Shown in pieces: positions 16,717 through 23,866 of a stretch of DNA of 60,191 nucleotides. The notes below the pieces were generated by a model that was given only the letters and a program-made list of their open reading frames with translations, searched no databases and was not told where the DNA came from. Numbering within the stretch: the stretch's first letter is position 1; each line of letters begins with the position of its first letter. The DNA is from JAFKKF01 sp035651055. Its GTDB lineage: Bacteria; Pseudomonadota; Alphaproteobacteria; Rhizobiales; Kaistiaceae. The stretch spans positions 1 through 60,191 of the forward strand of contig DASRGK010000120.1 in the NCBI GenBank assembly GCA_035651055.1. The letters run 5' to 3'. The translations under genes were made by a program, and so were the position numbers.

Positions 16717-16755
16717 TGAACCCAGCCTGAGCCGCAGATTCATCCGCGGTTCAGG
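16717..16755 (-). promoter_or_regulatory. Repeat cluster upstream of the secreted-protein gene
   Basis: On the plus strand TGAACC (16717-16722) and TGAGCC (16728-16733) are direct repeats spaced 11 bases start to start. CCTGAGCCGC (16726-16735) and GCGGTTCAGG (16746-16755) form an inverted repeat with one G:T pair around a ten-base loop. Half-sites spaced 11 bases are typical of OmpR-family response regulators. It lies about 90-130 bases upstream of the start at 16625. Which protein binds, if any, is unknown. Confidence 0.35.
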
Positions 16756-16890
16756 TTGGCTCCCCATGAAACATTAATGATTTCAGTTAGTTACGAATCG
16801 CGCCTGGTTGAATGCCAGCGGGGAAAGGCGGCCGGCATGACAGCCCGGATGGCCTCTGCCATCTTGCGGCCCGCCCGAGGGAGATCGCGG

Positions 16891-17310
16891 ATGGCGACTG
16901 ACAAATCGGAATGGATGGGCCGCCAGGCACCGAGCCTCGACGACATAGAGGTCATTGCGTTGGCGGCCTTTGCCGAACTGCCTGCGGAGTTCCGCGAGCT
17001 CGTCGGCGACCTCGAAATCCGCATCGCGGAGTTTGGCGAAGACGCCGCGCTCGACGACCTCGGCATCGAGTCGGCCTTCGACCTCCTCGGCCTATTCCAG
17101 GGCACCGGCCTCGCTCATCAGGCGGCGGTTCCCTATACCGGCCAGATGCCCAACCGCATCTGGCTCTACCGGCGTCCGATCCTTGACTACTGGGCGGAAC
17201 ACGAAGAAACGCTCGGACAGATCGTCACCCACGTCCTCGTTCATGAGATCGGTCACCATTTCGGTCTTTCCGACGACGACATGGAGGCGATCGAGGCCGC
17301 CGCGGGCTAG
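16891..17310 (+). CDS. Zincin-like metallopeptidase family protein
   Basis: A 139-residue cytoplasmic protein with the zinc-binding helix HEIGHHFGLSDDDM near the C-terminus, matching the metallopeptidase family PF06262 (HExxHxxGxxxxD). The N-terminal half is acidic (IEVIALAAFAELPAEFRELVGDLEIRIAEF). Substrate is unknown. The start at 16891 is chosen because GAGGGAGATCGCGG sits just before it; the frame stays open 135 bases upstream but that part is not family-like. Its TAG shares the palindrome CTAG with the stop of the convergent deoD relic. Confidence 0.85.
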   Translation: MATDKSEWMGRQAPSLDDIEVIALAAFAELPAEFRELVGDLEIRIAEFGEDAALDDLGIESAFDLLGLFQGTGLAHQAAVPYTGQMPNRIWLYRRPILDYWAEHEETLGQIVTHVLVHEIGHHFGLSDDDMEAIEAAAG

Positions 17311-17576
17311 GTATTCGCTCCGGTCACCGTGTCGAGCGCGTGGCGGGTAAGTCGCCGAGCGACGACTGGCGGCTCCGCCGGCGTCAGCTCCTCCGGCGTA
17401 ACCAGGCTGTCGCTGACCGCGCAGAGCGACAGGCGCGGACGCCGAAGCGTGCTGCGATCGTGTAGAGCGCGGCGAAATTCCTCGCCGCCTCGGGCCGGTA
17501 GAAGACGTCGTCGGAAACCCGGCATGAGCACCGTCTCGGCGTAATCGCCGGCCTTGGCCTCATTGTGCGGTGTCAC
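17307..17576 (-). pseudogene. deoD: Decayed purine nucleoside phosphorylase (deoD relic)
   Basis: The minus strand encodes recognisable DeoD pieces in changing frames. It starts at GTG 17576 with VTPHNEAKAGDYAETVLMPG, the family N-terminus. It then jumps to the C-terminal third in another frame: VSDDVFYRPEAARNFAALY and TIAARFGVRA. After a one-base loss near 17433 it continues as LSLCAVSDSLVTPEELTPAE. A one-base gain gives RQSSLGD, and a further one-base loss restores TRHALDTVTG before TAG. DeoD is normally about 235 residues; roughly 150 middle residues, including most of the catalytic core, are gone. Several independent lesions make it a pseudogene rather than a sequencing error. Confidence 0.85.
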
Positions 17577-17658
17577 GTCGCCTGCCGCCTCGGACTTCCG
17601 GGTTTGCGGGCTCCGACCGAAAGCCTATCTTCACGCGCCGTTCCCCGAAAGGTCGCCC

Positions 17659-18639
17659 ATGCGTCTCCGCCTCGCCGTCATTTTCGCTGTCCTCGTCGCT
17701 GCCGGATCGTCCGTCCTCGCCGAGGATGCTCCGGCCCCGGCCGCCCCGCCGGCGGGGTCCGGCAATCCTCCGCCCGAGGCGGGGTTCCGTTTCATTGCCG
17801 CCGAGGGGCAGACGATGTCGTGGCTGGTGACCGAGGAGGAGAGCGCTTCGCTCGGGGGCCGCTACGCGACGAGCGTGCGCTGGTCGGAGCACCTGACCTT
17901 AACCTTCGACCGCGACCTCGGCGAAGGCTTCGAGGCCAAGCTCACCGTCAGCAGCGTCAAGCCCGAGCCGTCTTCGCCGCTCCCCGACACGCTTCACTTC
18001 GCCCTCGCCAAGGCGATCGAGGACAAGCCGCTCGACGTGCTTGTCGATCGGTCCGGCTTTATCGCCCGGGTCCGCAACTGGCCGGGCGTGCGCGGCGAAA
18101 TGAGCGCCAGGATCGCCAGCACGAGCGATCCCGAATCCGTCCGGCTGATCGGGTTCCTCCTCGACAAGCTCGACGACGCGAGCGCCGGCAATGTCGTCGG
18201 GCGGCCGCTCCTGCTCCTCAGCGCCGCCTTCAGCGTGCCGTTCCGGATCGACGGTTCGGCAGCGGAGTATCCGGACTGGCAGGGCGGCGCCGCCTACATG
18301 TTCCCGGGGCGGACGATCAAGACCAAGATCCTCGGCAAGCAGGACACGAAGGTTGCCGCGACCTGGACGTTCTCCACCGATCCGCGCAACGCCGCCGATC
18401 ACATCGGCAACGAGGTGCTCTCGCTTCTCAACGCCGCTGCGCGCGACCAGCCGATGCTGCGCGATGTGGCGCGCACTGCGGCCTCGCTGCTCGCCGCGGC
18501 CGGCCTCGAACTGGATGAAGACGGGGTCGTCATCTACGACGCCAGCGTGCGCCGGATCGTCAGCTTCCAGCACCGGGTCCGCATCCTCGTCGGCGAGTTC
18601 AACAAGGAGCAGAAGCTCGTCGTCACCGCGCTCAACTAG
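17659..18639 (+). CDS. Secreted protein of unknown function
   Basis: 326 residues. Signal peptide MRLRLAVIFAVLVAAGSSVLA with probable cleavage after VLA, followed by a proline/alanine-rich linker (EDAPAPAAPPAGSGNPPPEA) and a predicted periplasmic domain: FRFIAAEGQTMSWLVTEEESASLGGRYATSVRWSEHLTLTFDRDLGEGFEAKLTVSSV. There are no cysteines in the mature part and no motif I can assign. The start at 17659 is chosen because it places the signal peptide at the N-terminus; the frame is open about 100 bases upstream. leuD follows 56 bases later. Confidence 0.8.
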   Translation: MRLRLAVIFAVLVAAGSSVLAEDAPAPAAPPAGSGNPPPEAGFRFIAAEGQTMSWLVTEEESASLGGRYATSVRWSEHLTLTFDRDLGEGFEAKLTVSSVKPEPSSPLPDTLHFALAKAIEDKPLDVLVDRSGFIARVRNWPGVRGEMSARIASTSDPESVRLIGFLLDKLDDASAGNVVGRPLLLLSAAFSVPFRIDGSAAEYPDWQGGAAYMFPGRTIKTKILGKQDTKVAATWTFSTDPRNAADHIGNEVLSLLNAAARDQPMLRDVARTAASLLAAAGLELDEDGVVIYDASVRRIVSFQHRVRILVGEFNKEQKLVVTALN

Positions 18640-18695
18640 CCTTGACGGGCCATGACTGCGGCGCGATGAGGGTGCGGCCAAAGGAGCCTCTCGCC

Positions 18696-19301
18696 ATGGA
18701 CAAGTTCACCACGCTCACCGGCGTTGCCGCGCCGCTGCCGATGATCAACGTCGACACCGACATGATCATTCCGAAGGACTACCTGAAGACGATTGCGCGC
18801 ACCGGGCTTGGCAAGGGCCTTTTCGCCGAGATGCGTTACCGGGACGATGGCAGCGAGAATCCGGATTTCGTCCTCAACAAGCCCGCGTGGCGGAGCGCGA
18901 AAATCCTCGTTGCCGGCGACAATTTCGGCTGCGGCTCCAGCCGCGAGCACGCGCCCTGGGCGCTTCTCGACTACGGCATCCGTTGCGTGATCTCGACGAG
19001 CTTCGCCGACATCTTCTACAACAACTGCTTCCAGAACGGCATCCTGCCGATCAAGGTCTCGAAGGAAGACCTGGCCAAGCTGATGGACGATGCCGAGCGC
19101 GGCGCCAATGCGACGCTCACGGTCGACCTCGCGGCGCAGGAGATCCATGGGCCTGACGGTGGTGTCGTGCGCTTCGATATCGACGGCTTCAAGAAGCACT
19201 GCCTCCTGAACGGCCTCGACGGGATCGGGCTCACGCTCGAGAAGAAGAAGAAGATCGACGCCTACGAGGAGACCGCGGCGCTCGCCCGTCCCTGGGTCTG
19301 A
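18696..19301 (+). CDS. leuD: 3-isopropylmalate dehydratase small subunit
   Basis: Swivel-domain subunit that completes the LeuCD isomerase. MDKFTTLTGVAAPLPMINVDTDMIIPKDYLKTI begins the protein, and the substrate-binding loop GDNFGCGSSREHAPWALLDYGIRCVISTSFADIFYNN is intact. 201 residues, normal. The ATG at 18696 is chosen because AAAGGAG lies about 11 bases upstream; in-frame codons before it are not family-like. It converges on the CoA-ester lyase. Confidence 0.97.
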   Translation: MDKFTTLTGVAAPLPMINVDTDMIIPKDYLKTIARTGLGKGLFAEMRYRDDGSENPDFVLNKPAWRSAKILVAGDNFGCGSSREHAPWALLDYGIRCVISTSFADIFYNNCFQNGILPIKVSKEDLAKLMDDAERGANATLTVDLAAQEIHGPDGGVVRFDIDGFKKHCLLNGLDGIGLTLEKKKKIDAYEETAALARPWV

Positions 19302-19309
19302 CTGCCGGC

Positions 19310-20203
19310 CTAGGAATTCGGTTCGGCGGGCAGGATCGCCGTCGCCGTCTCGATCGTCCGCGCCGCCACGATCAGGTGGAGGCGCTCGACCATCTGGCCT
19401 TCCACGGCGATCACCGCCTTGCCTGCGTTCTCCGGCCTGGCGAACGCGGCGACGACCTTCTCCGCCCATTCGATCTCGGCCGTGCTCGGCGAGAAGATCT
19501 CGTTGGCGATCGGAACCTGGCGCGGATGGATGAGCGTCTTGCCGTCCATGCCGAGATCGCGGCCTTGTTCGCACTCGGCGTGGAACCCTTCCCAGTCGTT
19601 CAGCTGGTTGAACGTGCCGTCAAGAACGGAGAGGCCGTTGGCGCGGGCGGCGAGCACGACCGCCGACAGCCACGGCAGCAGCGCCAGCCGTCCGGGCTTC
19701 AGACGGACGCCGGTATCGCGGGCAAGATCGTTGGTGCCGACGACGAGGCAGGTGAGGGGAGCACCCGGACCCTTGGCCAGCTCGGCGATATGCGCGACGT
19801 TGAGGACGGCCTGCGGCGTCTCGATCATCGCCCAGAGCGTCAGGCCGGGCGCTGCCTGGGCAGCGGTGAGCGCCGCGCGCGCACGGCGCAGGTCTTCGAT
19901 GCGTGACAGCTTCGGGATGAGGATCGCGTCGGGCCGCGAGGCGACCGCCGCGGCGATGTCACGGGCGATCCACGGCGTGTCGAGCCCGTTGACGCGGATA
20001 ACGACTTCCCGCCGCCCGTAGGCGCGCGCGCTGGCCGCAGTGGCAACCGCGCCGCGCGCGGTTTCCTTGGCGGCGGGCGCGACCGCATCCTCGAGGTCGA
20101 GGATCAGTACATCGGCGGCAATCGTCCGTCCTTTGTCCAGGGCGCGCGTGTTCGAGCCCGGGACATAGAGCGCGCTGCGCCGCGCTCTGGTAGTGGCCGG
20201 CAT
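19310..20203 (-). CDS. HpcH/HpaI aldolase family CoA-ester lyase (citrate lyase beta-like)
   Basis: A TIM-barrel lyase of the citrate lyase beta / malyl-CoA lyase / methylmalyl-CoA group, acting on CoA esters such as malyl-CoA or citramalyl-CoA with Mg2+. Signature blocks: RRSALYVPGSNTRALDKG, VLILDLEDAVAP, VVIRVNGLDTPWIARDI, AMIETPQAVLN, VVGTNDLARDTG and GMDGKTLIHPRQV. Exact substrate cannot be read. I start at the ATG at 20203 (297 aa) because GGGGGG lies seven bases upstream; another ATG at 20209 is possible. An ACAATTGT-centred inverted repeat lies about 45 bases upstream. Confidence 0.87.
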   Translation of the reverse strand: MPATTRARRSALYVPGSNTRALDKGRTIAADVLILDLEDAVAPAAKETARGAVATAASARAYGRREVVIRVNGLDTPWIARDIAAAVASRPDAILIPKLSRIEDLRRARAALTAAQAAPGLTLWAMIETPQAVLNVAHIAELAKGPGAPLTCLVVGTNDLARDTGVRLKPGRLALLPWLSAVVLAARANGLSVLDGTFNQLNDWEGFHAECEQGRDLGMDGKTLIHPRQVPIANEIFSPSTAEIEWAEKVVAAFARPENAGKAVIAVEGQMVERLHLIVAARTIETATAILPAEPNS

Positions 20204-20244
20204 TTCCATTCCCCCCAGGTGAGGGACACTACGGTGCTGCCGCC

Positions 20245-20264
20245 CGTTAAACAATTGTCAACCG
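20245..20264 (-). promoter_or_regulatory. Imperfect inverted repeat before the CoA-ester lyase
   Basis: On the minus strand the sequence reads CGGTTGACAATTGTTTAACG, centred on the perfect palindrome ACAATTGT, and includes TTGACA as a possible -35 at 20261-20256. No good -10 lies 16-18 bases downstream. Symmetric sites of this kind are typical operators of GntR- or LacI-type regulators, but no such regulator is encoded nearby. Confidence 0.35.
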
Positions 20265-20322
20265 TTTGGCGTGGTCTGCGGTTCCGGCCCGCAGCACCAG
20301 CCCAACCTCATGGTCCTTTGGC

Positions 20323-21357
20323 CTAGGCCGCCTTCCGCTTCGGCTGGATCAGCTTGCGGTTGACCAGGACCTCCGCGATCTGGACGGCGTTCAACGCCGC
20401 ACCCTTCCTGAGGTTGTCCGAGACGATCCACATGACGAGGCCGTTGTCGACCGTCGGGTCTTCGCGGATGCGGCTAATATAGGTCGCGTCCTCGCCGGCA
20501 GCCTCGACCGGCGTGATGTAGCCGCCGGGTTCGTGCTTGTCGATGACCAGGCAACCGGGCGCCTCGCGGAGGATGTCGCGGGCCTCCTCGGCGGAAAGCG
20601 GCGACTCGAACTCGATCGAGACCGCCTCGGAATGGGCGATGAAGACGGGGACGCGGACGCAGGTCGCGACCAGCTTGATCTTCGGATCGAGGATCTTCTT
20701 GGTCTCGGCAACCATCTTCCACTCTTCCCTGGTGAAGCCGTCTTCCATGAAGACGTCGACCTGCGGGATGAGGTTGAAGGCGATCCGCTTCGGAAACTTC
20801 TTGTTCTCGATCGGATCGGAGACGAACACGGCGCGCGTCTGCGTGAACAGCTCGTCCATCGCATCCTTGCCGGCGCCGGACACCGACTGATAGGTCGAGA
20901 CCACCACACGCTTGATCCTGGCGCGGTCGTGCAGGGGCTTCAGCGCGACGACGAGCTGCGCGGTCGAGCAGTTCGGGTTGGCGATGATGTTCTTCTTGCG
21001 GAAACCGACGATCGCGTCGGCGTTGACCTCCGGCACGATCAGCGGGACCTCGGCGTCGTAACGCCAGGCCGAGGAATTGTCGATGACGATGCAGCCCTTG
21101 GCGCCGATCTTCGGCGACCATTCCTTGGAGACGCTGCCCCCGGCCGACATGAGGCAGATATCGGTGTCGGAGAAATCGTAGGTGTCGAGGGCCTTCACCT
21201 TCAGCGTAGCGTCGCCGAAGGAAACCTCGGTGCCCTGGCTCCGCCGCGAGGCAAGTGCCACCACCTCGTCGGCGGGGAAGCCGCGCTCGGCCAGGATCGA
21301 GAGCATTTCCCGCCCGACATTGCCGGTCGCTCCCGCGACGGCGACCTTGTAGCCCAT
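20323..21357 (-). CDS. asd: Aspartate-semialdehyde dehydrogenase
   Basis: Reduces aspartyl phosphate to the semialdehyde, the branch point to lysine/DAP, threonine and methionine; it therefore feeds DapF encoded at 7016-7897. N-terminal NADP site MGYKVAVAGATGNVGREMLSIL; catalytic Cys130 in ANPNCSTAQLV; a histidine-containing block RVPVFIAHSEAVSIEFE. 344 residues, full length. A hairpin lies in the leader 50-75 bases upstream. The gene reads toward the CoA-ester lyase on the same strand with a 120-base gap. Confidence 0.97.
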   Translation of the reverse strand: MGYKVAVAGATGNVGREMLSILAERGFPADEVVALASRRSQGTEVSFGDATLKVKALDTYDFSDTDICLMSAGGSVSKEWSPKIGAKGCIVIDNSSAWRYDAEVPLIVPEVNADAIVGFRKKNIIANPNCSTAQLVVALKPLHDRARIKRVVVSTYQSVSGAGKDAMDELFTQTRAVFVSDPIENKKFPKRIAFNLIPQVDVFMEDGFTREEWKMVAETKKILDPKIKLVATCVRVPVFIAHSEAVSIEFESPLSAEEARDILREAPGCLVIDKHEPGGYITPVEAAGEDATYISRIREDPTVDNGLVMWIVSDNLRKGAALNAVQIAEVLVNRKLIQPKRKAA

Positions 21358-21406
21358 GATGCGCTCCTTCTTCCCTCGAACGGCCAGCGGACCATGCCCG
21401 CCGGCA

Positions 21407-21433
21407 CCTTACCCTCGCTCGGCCGAGGGAAGG
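21407..21433 (-). other. Hairpin in the asd leader
   Basis: CCTTaCCCTC and GAGGGaAGG flank GCTCGGCC, forming a stem of about eight pairs with one internal A:A mismatch, 50-75 bases upstream of the asd ATG. It could be a leader element or a terminator arm; no T-tract follows on the minus strand, and I do not recognise a known riboswitch. Confidence 0.25.
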
Positions 21434-21600
21434 CTAGGCGGCCTGAGCGAAAGTCCGTGTCAGGTGGTTTTCGTCAGGGATTTCAGCGTAGAATCGGACC
21501 CGCCGGCCGGCGCCGGCAGAGCGAAGGTCGCGTCATGGAAAAGGCGCAGAACCATCGGATATCCCGATCGAAAGCGGCAGACTCTTTAAGCGAAACCCCC

Positions 21601-22038
21601 ATGAAGTCAACGGGAAAGCACGCGGCGCGGCTGGCACTCGCCGCCCTCGGCCTTTGCCTGGCCGCGATCGCGTCAGCCGGCGAACGCATGGACGCCGCCT
21701 CGATCGAGGAGACCTTCCGGGGCATGACGCTCGACGGCGTCTACAAGGACGGGTCCTTCTTCTCCGAGACCTATAACGAGGACGGGACGATCCGCTACCA
21801 CGATTCGAACGGCGCCGATTCCGGCGACTGGTCGGTCAAGGGCAACACGTTCTGCACCTTCTACGAGGGGCAGGACGGCGCCTGTTTCTACGTCGAGCGC
21901 GACGGGTCGAACTGCTTCACCTTCTTCGCGGCGATAAACCAGGACGGGACCCTCGCCGGGGAAAAGGACTACGCCTCGCGCGGCTGGAACCGGGAGAAGC
22001 CGTCGACCTGCCCGAAGGCGCCGGAAGCCTCGATCTAG
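21601..22038 (+). CDS. Small secreted protein of unknown function
   Basis: 145 residues with a signal peptide (MKSTGKHAARLALAALGLCLAAIASAG). The mature part reads IEETFRGMTLDGVYKDGSFFSETYNEDGTIRYHDSNGADSGDWSVKGNTFCTFYEGQDGACFYVERDGSNCFTFF, with four cysteines and a W-S-V-K-G-N pattern. This resembles small periplasmic proteins in which 'G-D-W...C-x-Y' strands form a lipocalin-like or MORN-like sheet; I cannot name the family with confidence. An in-frame ATG at 21535 would add 22 non-signal-like residues, so 21601 is preferred. Its stop overlaps that of the convergent Na/Pi gene in CTAG. Confidence 0.8.
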   Translation: MKSTGKHAARLALAALGLCLAAIASAGERMDAASIEETFRGMTLDGVYKDGSFFSETYNEDGTIRYHDSNGADSGDWSVKGNTFCTFYEGQDGACFYVERDGSNCFTFFAAINQDGTLAGEKDYASRGWNREKPSTCPKAPEASI

Positions 22039-23699
22039 CTCCGACCGCCGGCCCCGATCCGCGTCGGCAGCAATTCGCCGCCGCGCTCGAGCACCGGATA
22101 CGCGGCACCCGCAACCAGATGCGAGTTGATCCGCTTCAGATCGCGGATGATGTCGAGGTGGAGCGCGCTGCCCTCCGCCGTCTCGATCCGGCCCTGACGC
22201 AGGCGCGCGAAATGCGCCTGCGTGGCCGCGTTCTCCATGTCGCGGAAGGCCTCCTTCTCGCCGGCAAGCAATCGCGCCGTGCGTGCGTCGTCGGTCATCA
22301 GCAGGGACGCAGCGCTCCGCACGTTGGCGCGGACGCGCTTCAGCATCTCGCCGAGTTCGCGCTGCCCCTCGGCGGAGAAGGCGAGCCCGCGCTTCAGCCG
22401 TTTGGCGGCGAGCGGCAGCAGGCTGCGGTCGACGGCGTCGCCGGCAAATTCGAGGTTGGTGGCGAAGGTCAGGATCTCGTGCAGCCGGCGGTGGTCGGCG
22501 TCGGACAGTTCCTCCGCCGGCAGCGAGGTCAGGTACGACTTGATCGCCGTGTTGAGCCGGTCGAGCACGTCGTCGAGGCGCCGGGTTTCGTCGATCCGTT
22601 TGCGGTCTCCTTTCTGCAGGCAGTCCTCGACGCCGGCGAGCATCTGCTCGAGTACGTCGGCGAGCCGCAAAGCCTCGCGTGCGGCCCCGCCCAGCGCCAG
22701 CGCCGGAACTTCGCGCGCCGCCGGGTCGAGGTAGAGGGGCACCCCGGCATCACTCGGGTCGGGACGCGCCGGCAGCCAGCGGGTCATCAGCGCGGCGAAA
22801 GGCGTGAGCAGCGGGAAGAAGACTGCGGCGACGACGAGATTGAACAGGGTGTGGAAATCGGCGACGGCGCGGGCGCTATCCGGCTCGATCATGCCGATCA
22901 GCGACACGGCCGGCCCGACCAGCGCCATGCCGGCGACGACGCCGATCGTCCGATTGACGAGATTGCCGAGCGCCAGCCGGCGGCCGGCCGCGTCCTCTCC
23001 GGCCGCCCCTTCCAGCACCGGGTTGATCGCCGTGCCGAGGTTGGCGCCGAGCACGAGGGCGAAGGCAACTTCGGTCGAGACCGCGCCCCGGCTGGCTAGC
23101 GACATGACGAAAAGCACCACGGCGACGCTGGAATGGGCCGCCCAGGTCAGTGCCGCGGCCAGGATCACCAAGAGAAGCGGGGCGGCCCCGGCTGCATCGA
23201 AGAGGACTGCCAGCGCCGGTGCGTTCTCGATCGGCGTGATCGCGCCAAGCAGCTGGTGGAGTGCCAGCAACATGAGGCCAAGGCCGATTGCCACCCGTCC
23301 GAGATCATGGGTGATCGTCGCACCCGAACGGCGAAACATCAGGACGCCGGCAAGGATCAGCGCCGGGTAAACTCCGGCCACGTCGAGCGACAATGCCTGG
23401 ACGATGAGCGTCGTGCCGACATTGGCGCCGAGCATCACGGCGAATGCCGGAACCAGCGCGACCAGGCCGCCGGCGGCGAGGCCGGCGGTCATCAGGCCGG
23501 TGGCCGTGCTGCTCTGGAGCAGCGCGGTGACGCCAAGGCCGGCGACGAAGGCCCGGAACCGATTGCGGAGGGCGCTCGCCAGAAACGTGCGCAGCCGCGC
23601 TCCGAAGGCGCGCTGTACGCCGGTCTGTACCATGCGCGTGCCCCAAAGAAGGAGCGCAACCGTGCCGGCAATGTTGATCAATACGAGGAGCTGGTTCAT
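22035..23699 (-). CDS. Na/Pi cotransporter family protein with PhoU-like domain
   Basis: 554-residue inner-membrane protein of the NptA/YjbB type, which moves phosphate with sodium, often outward in bacteria. The two inverted transport repeats carry the diagnostic motifs LLQSSTATGLMTAG and WAAHSSVAVVLFVMSLASRG, each with following glycine-rich segments (MLGANVGTTL, VLGANLGTAINP). From about residue 350 a helical, charged region (LRLADVLEQMLAGVEDCLQKGDRKRIDETRRLDDVLDRLNTAIKSYLTSL) matches a PhoU-type regulatory domain. Divergent from mntH. Confidence 0.92.
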   Translation of the reverse strand: MNQLLVLINIAGTVALLLWGTRMVQTGVQRAFGARLRTFLASALRNRFRAFVAGLGVTALLQSSTATGLMTAGLAAGGLVALVPAFAVMLGANVGTTLIVQALSLDVAGVYPALILAGVLMFRRSGATITHDLGRVAIGLGLMLLALHQLLGAITPIENAPALAVLFDAAGAAPLLLVILAAALTWAAHSSVAVVLFVMSLASRGAVSTEVAFALVLGANLGTAINPVLEGAAGEDAAGRRLALGNLVNRTIGVVAGMALVGPAVSLIGMIEPDSARAVADFHTLFNLVVAAVFFPLLTPFAALMTRWLPARPDPSDAGVPLYLDPAAREVPALALGGAAREALRLADVLEQMLAGVEDCLQKGDRKRIDETRRLDDVLDRLNTAIKSYLTSLPAEELSDADHRRLHEILTFATNLEFAGDAVDRSLLPLAAKRLKRGLAFSAEGQRELGEMLKRVRANVRSAASLLMTDDARTARLLAGEKEAFRDMENAATQAHFARLRQGRIETAEGSALHLDIIRDLKRINSHLVAGAAYPVLERGGELLPTRIGAGGRS

Positions 23700-23838
23700 C
23701 GCAGGAGTGTCAGCGGGAGTGGTGGCACAAGCCGAATCCGCTATAGGCCTTTGTTTTTACGATCGTATGCCTTTTGCCGGCTAATCCAAGACGAGATATC
23801 GGCCGGCCCGGGCTTGACTCGTTCCGCGTAGAATGTAA

Positions 23839-23855
23839 TTGATAATCATTCTCAA
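23839..23855 (+). promoter_or_regulatory. Fur-family operator before mntH
   Basis: TTGATAATCATTCTCAA is a near-perfect 17-base palindrome (TTGAxAATxATTxTCAA) 12 bases before the mntH ATG. It resembles Fur boxes (GATAATGATAATCATTATC) and fits the Fur-family manganese regulator Mur of rhizobia, which would repress mntH when metal is sufficient. A TTGACT hexamer lies at 23814-23819. The sequence match is direct; the identity of the regulator is inferred. Confidence 0.65.
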
Positions 23856-23866
23856 CATCGGTATCA

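Noticed and set aside
20266..21600. In-frame extension of the secreted protein at 21601 back to 20266
   Set aside because: It is antisense to asd and would bury the signal peptide in the middle of the protein.
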